Part shown: positions 25,802 through 35,431 of the stretch, one piece after another | Numbering within the stretch: position 1 is the first letter of the stretch | How the letters are laid out: every line of letters starts with the position of its first letter | Origin: Paraburkholderia gardini | GTDB taxonomy: Bacteria; Pseudomonadota; Gammaproteobacteria; Burkholderiales; Burkholderiaceae | Length of the DNA stretch: 64,000 nt | Direction: 5' to 3' | NCBI RefSeq assembly: GCF_907164575.1 | Contig: NZ_CAJQYY010000011.1 | Span: forward strand, 62,001 to 126,000 | The notes under the pieces: model-generated | What the model saw: only the letters and a program-made list of their open reading frames with translations | The model's database searches: none | What the model was told of the DNA's origin: nothing | Position numbers and translations under genes: made by a program

Positions 25802-26944
25802 ATGGCCTACCTCATGACGTCGCTTCCCGCATTTGTCAGCCGCGCGCTCGGCTTTAGAGCCGCACAACGCAGCCGCGCGTTGTCCAGCACCTCGCCGCAG
25901 CATGATGGCGAACGCTTTCACAACGTCAAGCCACGTCCTGCCGAAAGTTTGCGCAAGACGCTCGGCATTGTGTGGAACATATTGCTCAACAAGCCGCGCG
26001 GCACCGCGCCGACAGACGCGTTGCCCATCGATGCGCTGACGCGTGCGCAGCTCGATGCGGCGCCCGACCGCAGCCTCTACCGGCTCGGTCATTCGACGAT
26101 GCTGCTGAAGCTGCGCGGCCAGTTCTGGCTGACCGATCCCGTGTTCGCCGAGCGTGCCTCACCGTTTCGCCATTTCGGTCCGAAGCGCTTTCATGCGCCG
26201 CCAGTTGCGCTGGCCGATTTGCCGCCGCTGCGAGGCGTGATCCTGTCGCACGACCACTATGACCACCTGGACCGCGAAACCGTGCTCGCGCTTGCGCAGA
26301 GCACCGGCGTGTTTCTGACACCGCTCGGCGTCGGCGACCGGCTGATCGAATGGGGCATCGACGCTTCGAAGGTGCGGCAGTTCGACTGGTGGCAAGGCAC
26401 CGAGGTGGACGGCGTGCAGTTCACCGCTACGCCCGCGCAGCATTTTTCCGGCCGTAGTCTGTTCGACGGCAACAGTACGTTATGGGCGTCGTGGGTGATC
26501 GTCGACAATGATCTGCGCGTGTTCTTCAGCGGCGACACCGGCTACTTCGACGGCTTCCGGGCGATCGGCGAGCGCCTTGGGCCATTCGACGTCACGCTGG
26601 TCGAGACGGGCGCGTACGACGCGCAGTGGCCATACGTTCACATGCAGCCAGAAGAGACCGTGCAGGCGCACATCGATCTGCGCGGTCGCTGGCTCGTGCC
26701 GATTCACAATGGCACCTTCGATCTCGCGATGCACCGCTGGCAGGAGCCGTTCGAAAGGGTAACGGGGCTGGCCCTCGCGCGCGGTGTCGCGCTGTCGACG
26801 CCCCGCATGGGCGAGCGGCTGGATCTGGGCGCGCCGCATCGCGGTGAACGCTGGTGGCGCCACACCGTCGAGACCATCGCCGCGCCGAAGGCCGCATGGC
26901 GTTTGTGCGCCTCGCGTAATGCCACAGACGCGAAGTCTTCGTGA
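25802..26944 (+). CDS. Metallo-beta-lactamase-fold hydrolase (UlaG/NAPE-PLD-like)
   Basis: This protein of about 380 residues belongs to the metallo-beta-lactamase fold. It has the zinc motif HDHYDHLD, preceded by LRGVILS, and later FFSGDTGYFDGF and VPIHNGTFDLAMHRW, with spacing like UlaG and NAPE-phospholipase D relatives. Substrates could be phospholipid-like molecules or lactones; none is indicated by the sequence. The start is uncertain because no ribosome site is clear: ATGs at 25802 and 25814 both follow the operator. It is divergent from tetR, which probably controls it. Confidence 0.8.
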   Translation: MAYLMTSLPAFVSRALGFRAAQRSRALSSTSPQHDGERFHNVKPRPAESLRKTLGIVWNILLNKPRGTAPTDALPIDALTRAQLDAAPDRSLYRLGHSTMLLKLRGQFWLTDPVFAERASPFRHFGPKRFHAPPVALADLPPLRGVILSHDHYDHLDRETVLALAQSTGVFLTPLGVGDRLIEWGIDASKVRQFDWWQGTEVDGVQFTATPAQHFSGRSLFDGNSTLWASWVIVDNDLRVFFSGDTGYFDGFRAIGERLGPFDVTLVETGAYDAQWPYVHMQPEETVQAHIDLRGRWLVPIHNGTFDLAMHRWQEPFERVTGLALARGVALSTPRMGERLDLGAPHRGERWWRHTVETIAAPKAAWRLCASRNATDAKSS

Positions 26945-27300
26945 TTCCTTGTGAGCATGCCTGCCTGAGGCAACGCCTGGTGCATTGTCAGTCTGGGGGC
27001 ACTGGAGTACGTTGCGGGCATCACTGTCGGCGTCGCCCGGTTATCGTCGCGCGACTGCGGCAAACGGCAGCCAGATCAACCTGTCCGGGGTTCGTCGTCC
27101 CTCTTTGCACAGCACCACGACGCGCACGCGGTTATGGTCTTCCAGCCTTGAACGGCAGGGCGCCGGATGGACGGCATCCTGCCAGCGAGGTTCGCCGCAT
27201 ATGTTGAAAGTGCGTTATTGACAGATACGAAGGGCGCTTGAAGGAAGTCGCCGTGCAACTTCTGCAAAGTCATGTGCGGCAGGACGACGCCAGGATAGCC
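26945..27300. other. Intergenic region without a recognisable gene
   Basis: About 355 bases lie between convergent genes. A plus-strand frame near 27000 (LEYVAGITVGVA) faintly recalls a GyrI-like effector-binding domain, but it is soon broken and I do not call it. No terminator with a T-run is obvious. Confidence 0.4.
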
Positions 27301-28500
27301 TCAGGCGCTCGTGCTCTCGCCTTGAACCGACCGGACCCGTTGACCGGCAGCCAATGATGTACCGACAACGCAATCCCGGCCTAAGGCTTTCGCTGCATAT
27401 AACGCGGCATCGGCGCGTGCCATCATGTCTGCGAATGTGTCGCCCTCACGATACTCGTCGACACCGGCGCTGAACGTGCACGGTACGGCGCCAGATGAGA
27501 TCGTCCAACGTGATGAAGCGACCTGGGCACGGAACCGGTCCATCAGGCGAATGGTGTCGGCTTGCCCGGTAGATGGACACAATATGGCAAATTCTTCGCC
27601 CCCCAGGCGTGCAAAGATATCGCCGCTTCGCAAGCCGCCCGATACCGTCGAAGCAAAATGCGCAAGCGTCCGGTCGCCGACCGCGTGCCCATGTTCGTCG
27701 TTGATGGCCTTGAACTTGTCGAGGTCCAGGATTGCGATGGACAACGGCAACCGGGAACGTTTCGCGTCACTCAGCAATGCCTCTGCGCGAACAAGGAAAG
27801 CACGGCGTACCAGCGCGCCAGTCAGTCCATCGACGTTTGCAAGCCGCTCCATACGCTCTGCCATGCGGTCGTGAGCGAGCATGACGACGCCTGCCGAGAG
27901 CGCCGGCAGCGTCAATATGCCGAGGCCGAGAAACGCAATGTTCATCGGCGTGGGCGCAAGAAAGCTGGTTTGATGCTCCCACCCCAGCATGCAGACGAGA
28001 CTGCGCGACAGATGGATAGCCGCTCCGAGAAATGCCACAACGGACATAAAGTAGTAGCCGTACTTCGGCCTGTCCGGCGGGCGCAACTTATATGTAATCC
28101 AGCCGATGACAATGCGAATGTATGCGAGAAACGCCGACATCAGCGCAGCGCGGGCATTGACGTTGGGCGACACATATTGCCAATAGACTATCGCGAGCAT
28201 CAGGGCGCCGTACGCGACATACTCGAACGAATGTGATGGGCGCAGTCCAAAGAACTGCCGGCAGCCTTGCAGCATCAGAAGCGCCGCAGCCGCGAGCAAC
28301 GCGCTCCCGATGAGGATGACCATACGCGCCGGCATGGGGGCTTGCAGAGCAAGAAGGCCGAGCGCGACAGCCAGCAGGGCGTTTGCGCCAATCCAGCGCG
28401 GCAATCCCGGTATGTCAGCGCGTAATAGCGAACTGAAAACCGCCATGCTCACCGCGCAGGACATAATCGCGACAACGAGAAAGCTGACGGGACTGAGCAT
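27301..28500 (-). CDS. Membrane-anchored diguanylate cyclase (GGDEF)
   Basis: This 399-residue protein should make cyclic di-GMP. About the first 210 residues form six or so hydrophobic helices. The catalytic domain follows, with DLDKFKAINDEHGHAVGD near residue 260 and the active-site loop RLGGEEFAIL, a functional GGEEF variant. An RxxD inhibitory-site motif upstream of GGEEF is not evident. The N-terminal membrane region could sense an envelope or redox signal, which is unknown. It is a single gene with no operon partners. Confidence 0.88.
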   Translation of the reverse strand: MLSPVSFLVVAIMSCAVSMAVFSSLLRADIPGLPRWIGANALLAVALGLLALQAPMPARMVILIGSALLAAAALLMLQGCRQFFGLRPSHSFEYVAYGALMLAIVYWQYVSPNVNARAALMSAFLAYIRIVIGWITYKLRPPDRPKYGYYFMSVVAFLGAAIHLSRSLVCMLGWEHQTSFLAPTPMNIAFLGLGILTLPALSAGVVMLAHDRMAERMERLANVDGLTGALVRRAFLVRAEALLSDAKRSRLPLSIAILDLDKFKAINDEHGHAVGDRTLAHFASTVSGGLRSGDIFARLGGEEFAILCPSTGQADTIRLMDRFRAQVASSRWTISSGAVPCTFSAGVDEYREGDTFADMMARADAALYAAKALGRDCVVGTSLAAGQRVRSVQGESTSA

Positions 28501-28903
28501 ATCGGGTGGTGGGCGCGTATTGTAAGGCGCAAGAACAGGGCTTTGATGGCATCAGACGGCGCTGTCATGTGCCAGCGTTCCTGCGCGGAACTTCCTTCTG
28601 AACTCCGCACAACACGGGTTCTCGTATGCGTTAACGGCAGGCAGCGGACATTCTTTAGCCCTGGATGTCATGCCAGGCGACCATGAAACCGGCATGGCGT
28701 GATCGCTGGCCCGACAGCAGACGCGTGATGCACGCCGCCGCGCCCGGCGCGTCAGATGTAATCGCCAGCGCGATTCCCTTGCTACCCGTCGTCCGACGAT
28801 GGCGGCGAGGAAGATACCCGTACCTGTCACAAACGGACCGTCCCGCACGTCTGGTAGATATGCAACGCGCGAAGGGCGCAAGCACAATCAGAGGATGAAA
28901 ATC
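28501..28903. other. Intergenic region without a recognisable gene
   Basis: About 400 bases lie between the diguanylate cyclase gene and the AhpD-like gene, which are divergently transcribed. I see no conserved coding frame. The promoters of both genes should be here, but I cannot assign them. Confidence 0.4.
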
Positions 28904-29365
28904 ATGACGGCAGCACGCATCAACTTCTTTCAACTCGCTCCGGCTAACCTGAAGGCGATGATCAATCTTTCGGGCTCTACCAAGCAAAGCTCGCTTGGCC
29001 CGAGGATCGTGGAAATGGTGAATTTGCGGGTCTCGCAGGTCAACGGCTGCGGCGTCTGCATCGACATGCACTGGCGAGATCTGATCAAACAGGGCGCCGA
29101 TCCGCGCCACCTTAACGCGATTGCCGGCTGGCGCGAGGCGCCGTTCTTCGATGCCCGCGAGCGCGCGGCGCTGGGTTGGGCCGAAGCCGTCAACGCGTTG
29201 CCTCATCAGGACACCACGGACGACGCTTATCGCGAGTTGCGCGAGCATTTCAACGAGACCCAGATCGCGGAACTGTCGTACACCATCGCCGCGATACGTG
29301 GCTGGAACGCGATCAACCTGAGCCTGCGCAACCAGATTCCGGAGAATCCGGCGCCGGGATTCTGA
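28904..29365 (+). CDS. AhpD/carboxymuconolactone decarboxylase-family protein
   Basis: This 153-residue all-helical protein has the redox-active motif GCGVCIDMH (near residue 45), which is the CxxC-x3-H pattern of alkylhydroperoxidase AhpD relatives; carboxymuconolactone decarboxylases share the fold but lack this cysteine pair. A peroxide-reducing or thiol-disulfide role is likely. AGAGG is placed 9 bases before the ATG at 28904; an ATG at 28895 directly abuts that ribosome site and is less suitable. It is convergent with the transporter gene at 29427. Confidence 0.8.
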   Translation: MTAARINFFQLAPANLKAMINLSGSTKQSSLGPRIVEMVNLRVSQVNGCGVCIDMHWRDLIKQGADPRHLNAIAGWREAPFFDARERAALGWAEAVNALPHQDTTDDAYRELREHFNETQIAELSYTIAAIRGWNAINLSLRNQIPENPAPGF

Positions 29366-29426
29366 TCGGAAGCCAGCCTGAAGTTCGCGCGCGGCGCTGT
29401 CACATCGACAACGCCGCGGCCTGAAA

Positions 29427-30830
29427 TCAGGCTTCCAGTTGCTCCAGCACTTTCCCCTTGGTCTCGATCCCGAGGAAATGCACGGCGATCGCCGCGAGGA
29501 ACGGCACGGCAGCGAGAATATAGAACGCGACATCGAGGTTGCCGCCGATCATCGTCTTCGACACGATGGCCGGCGCGAAAATCGCCGCGATCTTCAGCCA
29601 TGCACCGCCCACGCCGCAGCCGAACGCGCGGATGCTGGTCGGATACAGCTCAGGCGTATAGACATAAGCGGTGATAAAGCCGCAAGCCAGAAAACCCAGC
29701 GAGAGTGCGCAGAACGTCGCGACCACATACACCGACGAAGCATGGAACACGCCTGCCAGCGCGAGTGAAAGCGCGCACAGCAGGAACGACACATTGATGA
29801 TCGGCTTGCGCCCCACCTTGTCGACCAGCAGCGCGCAGGTCAATGAGCCGAGCACGCCGAGCACCGAGGCCGCCACGGCGAGGTTCAACGCGAGCTGCAA
29901 CGGCGCGTGATAGACATTGCGATAGATCGTCGGCAGCCAGGTCGACAGACCGTACTGAATGAAGCCGCACGTGATCCACAGCATCGCGACCGCCATCGTG
30001 CGCTTCAGATACGCGGGACCAAACAGGTCCTTCATGCGGCGCTTCGGATGGCGACTGGCGAGCGCCTCGAATTCGGCGGCGTGTGTCACGGGCTCGAGCG
30101 GCCCCTTCGTGGCGCGTTCGAATGCGCGCACAGCGGTATCGGCTTCGGCCATCCGTTCGCGTTCGGCGAGCCAGCGCGGCGATTCCGGCACGAGCCTGCG
30201 CAGCACGAAGAACAGGATCAGCGGCATACCGCCGATGAAATACATGGCTTCCCAGCCGAAACGCGGCACGATCCACGCGCCCAGTGCGTTCGACGCGAGC
30301 AGCCCGATCGGAAACACGATTTCGTACAGCAGGACGAAGCGCCCGCGCCCGTGGGCCCGGCTGATCTCATTGATGTAGGTCGCGGCGACGGGTAGTTCGC
30401 CGCCAAGCCCGAAGCCCTGAATCACGCGTAGCGCGACAAACATGGCGAACGTCGGCGCAAAACCGCACGCGATGCTCGTCACGCCGATGATCCCCGAACT
30501 CCACGCGATCGCGCGAACGCGTCCGTTCCGCTCGGCAAGCCACGGGAACAGGAACGCGCCGAACAGCTGGCCGACAGAACCCGATGCAATCAGAAAGCCG
30601 ATTTCCCAGGGCGTCAAATGCCATTTCTGGATCAGGATCGGCAGCGTCGCGGCGATCGCGATGACGTCGAAGCCGTCGAAAAACGTGGCGAGGCCGATCA
30701 GGATACGCGCGCGCACCTGCATCGCGTTGCCCGGCAGCCGTTCGAGCCGCGCGATGATCGAGCCGCGGGTGACGGGACCGGAGACACCGGCGCCGCCTCG
30801 ATATTCAATGGTGTTGTCGATGGTTCTCAT
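29427..30830 (-). CDS. MFS transporter of the aromatic acid:H+ symporter type
   Basis: This permease of about 467 residues carries the AAHS-type helix-1 motif TFFDGFDVIAIAATLP and a helix 2-3 loop near WLAERNGR; the second half has DKVGRKP. Long helices and a central cytoplasmic loop (ESPRWLAERERM) are visible. It is the last gene of the minus-strand meta-cleavage cluster, 27 bases after the ferredoxin reductase gene, so it probably imports the aromatic acid that the cluster degrades. I chose the ATG at 30830 because CAGGAC lies before it; 30848 is an alternative. Confidence 0.85.
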   Translation of the reverse strand: MRTIDNTIEYRGGAGVSGPVTRGSIIARLERLPGNAMQVRARILIGLATFFDGFDVIAIAATLPILIQKWHLTPWEIGFLIASGSVGQLFGAFLFPWLAERNGRVRAIAWSSGIIGVTSIACGFAPTFAMFVALRVIQGFGLGGELPVAATYINEISRAHGRGRFVLLYEIVFPIGLLASNALGAWIVPRFGWEAMYFIGGMPLILFFVLRRLVPESPRWLAERERMAEADTAVRAFERATKGPLEPVTHAAEFEALASRHPKRRMKDLFGPAYLKRTMAVAMLWITCGFIQYGLSTWLPTIYRNVYHAPLQLALNLAVAASVLGVLGSLTCALLVDKVGRKPIINVSFLLCALSLALAGVFHASSVYVVATFCALSLGFLACGFITAYVYTPELYPTSIRAFGCGVGGAWLKIAAIFAPAIVSKTMIGGNLDVAFYILAAVPFLAAIAVHFLGIETKGKVLEQLEA

Positions 30831-30856
30831 GCCTGGTGTCCTGTCCATAACTGGAA

Positions 30857-32104
30857 TTAGGCGAGCGCCTTGCCGGCGTCGGTCAGCGTCGCGAGATCGA
30901 CCGCACGCCCCTGGTTCATCCATTTCCGCGCGATCTTCAGATCACGCGGCGTGTTGATCGCGATCGCGCCGCGCAGGTTGCCGTCCTGCAGATAGAACAG
31001 CGTCGCGCTTTTCTGCTGCACGCTGCCGCGCACGGCGAGTTCCGCATCCATCGGGATGTCGCCGAGAATCTGCAGGTTCACGTCGTACTGGTCCGACCAG
31101 AACCACGGGATGTCGGCGTAGGCTTCCTTGACACCGAGCACTGCTTTCGCGGCGGCGATCGCCTGGTTCTGCGCATTCGCCCACGATTCCAGCCGCACGC
31201 GGCGTTTGAGCCACGCATTCGGATGATTGGCGACGTCGCCGCACGCGAAGATGCGCGGGTCGGCCGTGGCGCCAAATTCATCGACGACGATGCCGTCGGC
31301 AACCGGCAATCCCGCCGCTTCGGCAATCGCCGTGTGCGGCGCGAGACCGATGCCGGCGACGGCGAAATCCGCGTCGAGCGTCGAACCATCGGCGAGTGTG
31401 GCGCGCACGCGGTTCGCGTCGTCGGGGTGATCGTCGAGCGAAACCAGAGCCGCGCTCAACCGCACATCGACGCCATTCGCGCGATGCAGTTCAAGCAGGA
31501 AATCCGATACGGCAGGCGGCAATGAACGGACGCACAGGCGCGGCGCGCCTTCCACCACCGCGGCTTCGACGCCGAGCTTGCGCGCGGTCGCGGCCACCTC
31601 GAGTCCGATCCAGCCGCCGCCGATCACCAGCACGCGCTGGCTTTGGCGCAACCGTTCGCCGAGCGCGACAGCTTCATCGAGCGTGCGCAGATACGTGATG
31701 TGCGAGGTCTTGACGAGCGCATCGGGCAGGCGGCGCGCTGCACCGCCGGTCGCGATCACGAGCCGGTCATACGTGATCTCGCGGCTCGAACGCGTACGTA
31801 CCACGCGTGCTTCACGATCGATCGACGTCGCGCAATCCGGCTGCCACGTCTCGACGTTCAGCGCGGCAAAATCGTCGGGCTTCACGATGCGCACGGTGTC
31901 GATATCGGCTTCACCGGCGAGCACGGCTTTCGACAGCGGCGGGCGCTCGTACGGCGGATGGATCTCGTCGGCGATCATCACGAGGCGGCCTTCGAAGCCT
32001 TCCTTGCGCAACGTCTTCACGATCCAGCCAGCGGCCTGGCCGCCGCCGATCACGACGATCGTTTGCGGTGCGTCGCCGGTTTCCTGGGTTGCATCGAGGG
32101 TCAT
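30857..32104 (-). CDS. FAD-dependent ferredoxin reductase of a ring-hydroxylating oxygenase
   Basis: This flavoprotein of about 415 residues is of the BphA4/rubredoxin-reductase type. It has the FAD motif VIGGGQAAG near residue 18, the NAD motif VIGGGWIGLE near 155 and ACGDVANHPN near 280. A typical C-terminal reductase domain (LQILGDIP) follows. It should transfer electrons from NADH to the small Rieske ferredoxin encoded at 42437-42751, about 10 kb upstream in the same cluster. Its ATG overlaps the stop of the extradiol dioxygenase gene by 4 bases, which points to translational coupling. Confidence 0.87.
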   Translation of the reverse strand: MTLDATQETGDAPQTIVVIGGGQAAGWIVKTLRKEGFEGRLVMIADEIHPPYERPPLSKAVLAGEADIDTVRIVKPDDFAALNVETWQPDCATSIDREARVVRTRSSREITYDRLVIATGGAARRLPDALVKTSHITYLRTLDEAVALGERLRQSQRVLVIGGGWIGLEVAATARKLGVEAAVVEGAPRLCVRSLPPAVSDFLLELHRANGVDVRLSAALVSLDDHPDDANRVRATLADGSTLDADFAVAGIGLAPHTAIAEAAGLPVADGIVVDEFGATADPRIFACGDVANHPNAWLKRRVRLESWANAQNQAIAAAKAVLGVKEAYADIPWFWSDQYDVNLQILGDIPMDAELAVRGSVQQKSATLFYLQDGNLRGAIAINTPRDLKIARKWMNQGRAVDLATLTDAGKALA

Positions 32105-33063
32105 TTTTTCTGCTCCGTCATGAACTTGCCTTGCGGCGCGTCCGCGTTTTTCTGGCGGCGCGTGTTGCCGTCGATGCCGCCGTCGATGGCCCATTCGGCG
32201 AACACGGTCGGGCCGGGTTCGAAATCGCGCGGCTGCCATTCGGGCGTCAGCATGTCTTCGTCGGCGTAGTACTCGATCAGGCCGCCGGCCGGATTCCTGA
32301 AGTACCAGAAGTACGCGGACGACACCGGATGACGTCCCGGCCCGAGCTGCGTGTCCCAGCCGCAACGGCTGATGTGCATGCCGCCGCCGAACACTTCATG
32401 GATATCGCGCACGGTGAACGCGACGTGATTCAGGCCGCGTTGTCCGTTCGGCAGTGCGAGCAGGAAAATGTCGTGGTGGCCGCCGTGCGGCGCGCAGCGC
32501 ATGAACGCGCCACGACCTGGATAGCGATCCGACATTTCGAAGCCGAGCAGTTCCTGGTAGAACTTCTCCTGCTCCGCAAGGCAGTTCGTGAAGAACACGA
32601 CGTGTCCGACTTCGACCGGTTCCGCGCGTTCGTACACCGGCGACGGCTGATCGACGCGCAGCGTCTGGCCCCACACGTTCGACGGCGAACCGTGCACGTC
32701 GATGGCGCGCCTGCGCGTGACTTCGACGCGGATCGCCATGCCGGCCGGGTCGAAGCAGCCGACGGCGTCGTCCGTTTCGAAGTGGCCCGGCCGGCCCGCG
32801 AAGCGGCCGCGCAGTGCGTCGAGTTCGGCACGCGTTGCGACGCCCCACGTCACTTCACGCAGCGTCGGACCTGCTTCGAACGCGGCGGGCAGCGACGGGT
32901 CGTTCGCGTCGACAACAAGAACCGTGCAGCCGTTCAGCGTTTCGAAGCGCGCACGGGTTTCGTCGTGCGCGGCTTCCTTCAGACCCCAGTCGGTGAAAAA
33001 CTGCCGGCAGGTGGCGAGATCCGTCACGCCGTAAGTAATCTGTTCGATGCCGAGAATGCTCAT
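32101..33063 (-). CDS. Extradiol ring-cleavage dioxygenase (VOC superfamily)
   Basis: This 320-residue two-domain vicinal-oxygen-chelate protein is of the type I extradiol dioxygenase kind. Likely iron ligands are His in VGHVVFF (near 152), His in GLNHVAFT (near 213) and Glu in GGLIEYYADED (near 265). A degenerate N-terminal half repeats the fold. It should open a catechol next to the hydroxyls, giving a yellow meta-cleavage product. The substrate should be the catechol made by the cluster's Rieske oxygenase and SDR. The C-terminal extension (DGNTRRQKNADAPQGKF) is unusual. Confidence 0.85.
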   Translation of the reverse strand: MSILGIEQITYGVTDLATCRQFFTDWGLKEAAHDETRARFETLNGCTVLVVDANDPSLPAAFEAGPTLREVTWGVATRAELDALRGRFAGRPGHFETDDAVGCFDPAGMAIRVEVTRRRAIDVHGSPSNVWGQTLRVDQPSPVYERAEPVEVGHVVFFTNCLAEQEKFYQELLGFEMSDRYPGRGAFMRCAPHGGHHDIFLLALPNGQRGLNHVAFTVRDIHEVFGGGMHISRCGWDTQLGPGRHPVSSAYFWYFRNPAGGLIEYYADEDMLTPEWQPRDFEPGPTVFAEWAIDGGIDGNTRRQKNADAPQGKFMTEQKK

Positions 33064-33088
33064 TGCTTACCTCTTCAGTGTGCCGCGT

Positions 33089-34579
33089 TCAGTTTGCCCA
33101 CGGCAGCGGCGCGTCGTTCAAGCCCCAGTACAGGCTCTTTTGCTGCATGTATTCGCGGATGCCGAGCCTGCCTTTCTCGCGACCCATGCCGCTGTCTTTC
33201 CAGCCGCTGAACGGCGTCGAAATCGAAAACAGCTTGTATGTGTTGATCCATACGGTGCCGGCTTCGAGCGCGCGCGCCACGCGCCACGCGCGCTTGTAGT
33301 CGCGAGTCCAGATGCCGGCGGCAAGGCCGAACACGCTGTCGTTCGCTTGCCGGATCAACGCTGCTTCGTCGTCGAACGGCATCGCGACGAGTACCGGTCC
33401 GAAGATCTCTTCCTGGCAGATGCGCGCGCTGTTCGGCAGCCCTTCGAGAATCGTCGGTTGATAGAAGAAGCCTTTTTCGCGACCTTCTCCGACCGGACGC
33501 TCGCCGCCGCACAGCAGGCGACCGCCTTCTTCCAGGCCGAGCGCGACATAGCGTTCCACCGATTCCCGATGCTTCGCGCTGATGAGCGGTCCCATCTGCG
33601 TTTCCGTGCTCGACGGATCGCCGACCCGCAACCTGCGTGCGCCTTCGGCGAGCCGCTTCATGAATTCGGCGTACACCGGACGCTGCACGAAGAGCCGCGA
33701 GCCCGCGATGCACGCTTCGCCCGACGAGCTGAAGATGCCGTACAGCACGCCGTTGACCGCATGATCGAGGTCGGCATCGTCGAAGACGATGGTCGGCGAC
33801 TTGCCGCCCAGTTCGAGCGAAACAGGCATCAGCTTGTCCGCCGCGATGCGCGCGATGCCGCGGCCCACGTCCGTGCCGCCGGTGAACGACACCTTCCTGA
33901 CGAGCGGATGGCGCACCAGCACATCGCCGATCACCGAGCCCTTGCCCGGCAGCACGCTCAACACGCCTTTGGGCACGCCGGCTTCCTCGCAGATGCGCGC
34001 GAGCGCCAGCGATACCAGCGGCGTCACTTCGGCGGGCTTCAGCACGACCGCATTGCCCGCGGCGAGGGCAGGGGCGAGCTTCTGCGCGTCGGACGCGATC
34101 GGCGAATTCCACGGTGTGATCGCCGCGATGACGCCGATCGGCTCATGCACGCTCATCGTCATGTAATCGCCGCGCGACGGTGTGAGTTCGTCGTCGAGCG
34201 TTTCGAGGCACGCCGCGAAATAGCGGAACGTGGCCGCCGCGCTCGCTACCAGCACGCGCGTTTCGGCAATGGGCTTGCCGTTGTCGCGGCGTTGCAGTTG
34301 CGCGAGCGCTTCGTGGCGCTGCGTGATCAGATCGGCGATGCGATACAGGATCAGTGCACGTTGATGTGGCTTGAGCCCGGCCCAGTCCGGCTTGCGCCAT
34401 GCGATGTCGGCGGCTTCGACGGCTTCCTTCGCGTCTTCCGCGCTGGCCGTTGAAATTTCCATGTTCACCGACTGGTCCGCCGGGTAAATGCTCGCGAAGG
34501 TCGCCGCACGGCCGCGTCGCCATTCGCCGCCGATGAAGATGTCGCCAGAGGGAATGAGGCGGGTGTCGAAAGGAGTCAT
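33089..34579 (-). CDS. Aldehyde dehydrogenase, probably for a semialdehyde ring-cleavage product
   Basis: This 496-residue NAD(P)-dependent aldehyde dehydrogenase has PWNSP near 152, SLELGGKSP near 250 and the nucleophile in GEACIAGSR near 285. The C-terminus (YTWxN-like VWINTYKLFSISTPFSGWKDSGMG) fits betaine aldehyde/hydroxymuconic semialdehyde relatives. By position between the extradiol dioxygenase and the AspDH-like gene it should oxidise an aldehyde formed after ring cleavage, or an aldehyde formed by the ThDP enzyme. Confidence 0.84.
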   Translation of the reverse strand: MTPFDTRLIPSGDIFIGGEWRRGRAATFASIYPADQSVNMEISTASAEDAKEAVEAADIAWRKPDWAGLKPHQRALILYRIADLITQRHEALAQLQRRDNGKPIAETRVLVASAAATFRYFAACLETLDDELTPSRGDYMTMSVHEPIGVIAAITPWNSPIASDAQKLAPALAAGNAVVLKPAEVTPLVSLALARICEEAGVPKGVLSVLPGKGSVIGDVLVRHPLVRKVSFTGGTDVGRGIARIAADKLMPVSLELGGKSPTIVFDDADLDHAVNGVLYGIFSSSGEACIAGSRLFVQRPVYAEFMKRLAEGARRLRVGDPSSTETQMGPLISAKHRESVERYVALGLEEGGRLLCGGERPVGEGREKGFFYQPTILEGLPNSARICQEEIFGPVLVAMPFDDEAALIRQANDSVFGLAAGIWTRDYKRAWRVARALEAGTVWINTYKLFSISTPFSGWKDSGMGREKGRLGIREYMQQKSLYWGLNDAPLPWAN

Positions 34580-34612
34580 GTCGGAAGTCCGTCTTTACAG
34601 AAGCTCGGGTAC

Positions 34613-35431
34613 TTAAATCACGCAACGCGCGGCGCGGTTGCGCAACGCGCGGATCGCGCTGTAGGCGGTGAGCGCCGAAGTCTTGGGGTTGTCGGGCAAC
34701 GGCTTGCCGCACATTTCCAGCGACATCTCGCCGAACGCGCCGCGCGCGACGATGCGATGCACGTTGCGCGTCACCGCCGGATCGGCGATCAGGCGCACGG
34801 TGGTCTGATCGAGGCCGAGGCCCGCGAGCGCGATCGTCGCCGCGACGTTCGCGTTCTTCGGATAGAGCCGCGCTGCTTCGCGCGCGCTGCCTTCGAAGAT
34901 CACGCGTTCTTCACTGAGCGTGCCCAGATCGCACAGCGCTTCGGCGGGTGTGCCGAGCCAGCCGCCCGGCGGCTTGCGGCCCGTGTACAGCACTTCGTCG
35001 AGGCCGCCGAGCTTCGCCGCCGCGAGCGCATCGATGCCGCCGATCGCACCCGACAGCAGCGTCATCGTCGCATCGCCCTGATCGGCCGCGGCCGACAGCA
35101 GTTCGAGCAGCATGACGTCGGACAGCGCGCCGATCGAGGCCACCGCGCAGTCGGTGCCGGCCTTCAGCAGCGGCACGACATGGTCGACGAGCGCTTCGTG
35201 ACCGGCGCATTCGAGCGCGAAGTGCGGACGGCTCGACAGCGCAGCGACTGACGAGACCACGTCGACCGACGCGCCCACCGCGTCGCGCACCGACGCCGCG
35301 TAACGCTCGGGCACGATCACATGCGAGACGTGAACCAGCGGATCGGCGGCGACCGCGCGATACACCGTCTGGCCGATCGCGCCGAAGCCGATCATCGCGA
35401 CGTCGATGGGCGCATGGAATCCGTCACGCAT
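34613..35431 (-). CDS. L-aspartate dehydrogenase-family protein
   Basis: This 272-residue oxidoreductase has an N-terminal Rossmann motif ([12 protein letters not shown]) and the AspDH C-terminal domain with [19 protein letters not shown] and [16 protein letters not shown]. The family usually interconverts L-aspartate and iminosuccinate/oxaloacetate with NAD(P). No nadA or nadC lies nearby, so an NAD-biosynthetic role is unlikely. Instead it sits between a ThDP enzyme and an aldehyde dehydrogenase in an aromatic catabolic operon and overlaps the ThDP gene by 8 bases. It may act on an amino or oxo acid formed from the ring, which would suggest a nitrogen-bearing substrate. Confidence 0.82.
   Translation of the reverse strand: MRDGFHAPIDVAMIGFGAIGQTVYRAVAADPLVHVSHVIVPERYAASVRDAVGASVDVVSSVAALSSRPHFALECAGHEALVDHVVPLLKAGTDCAVASIGALSDVMLLELLSAAADQGDATMTLLSGAIGGIDALAAAKLGGLDEVLYTGRKPPGGWLGTPAEALCDLGTLSEERVIFEGSAREAARLYPKNANVAATIALAGLGLDQTTVRLIADPAVTRNVHRIVARGAFGEMSLEMCGKPLPDNPKTSALTAYSAIRALRNRAARCVI

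Noticed and set aside
26985-27221. Faint resemblance to a GyrI-like effector-binding domain
   Set aside because: Only about a dozen residues fit, in one frame that soon stops; too weak for a pseudogene call.
31807-33210. Plus-strand open frame of about 467 codons opposite the reductase and extradiol dioxygenase genes
   Set aside because: It spans two real overlapping minus-strand genes and shows only shadow composition.
33047-34453. Plus-strand open frame opposite the aldehyde dehydrogenase gene
   Set aside because: The aldehyde dehydrogenase on the minus strand is unmistakable; the antisense frame is rich in Arg and His and has no motif.
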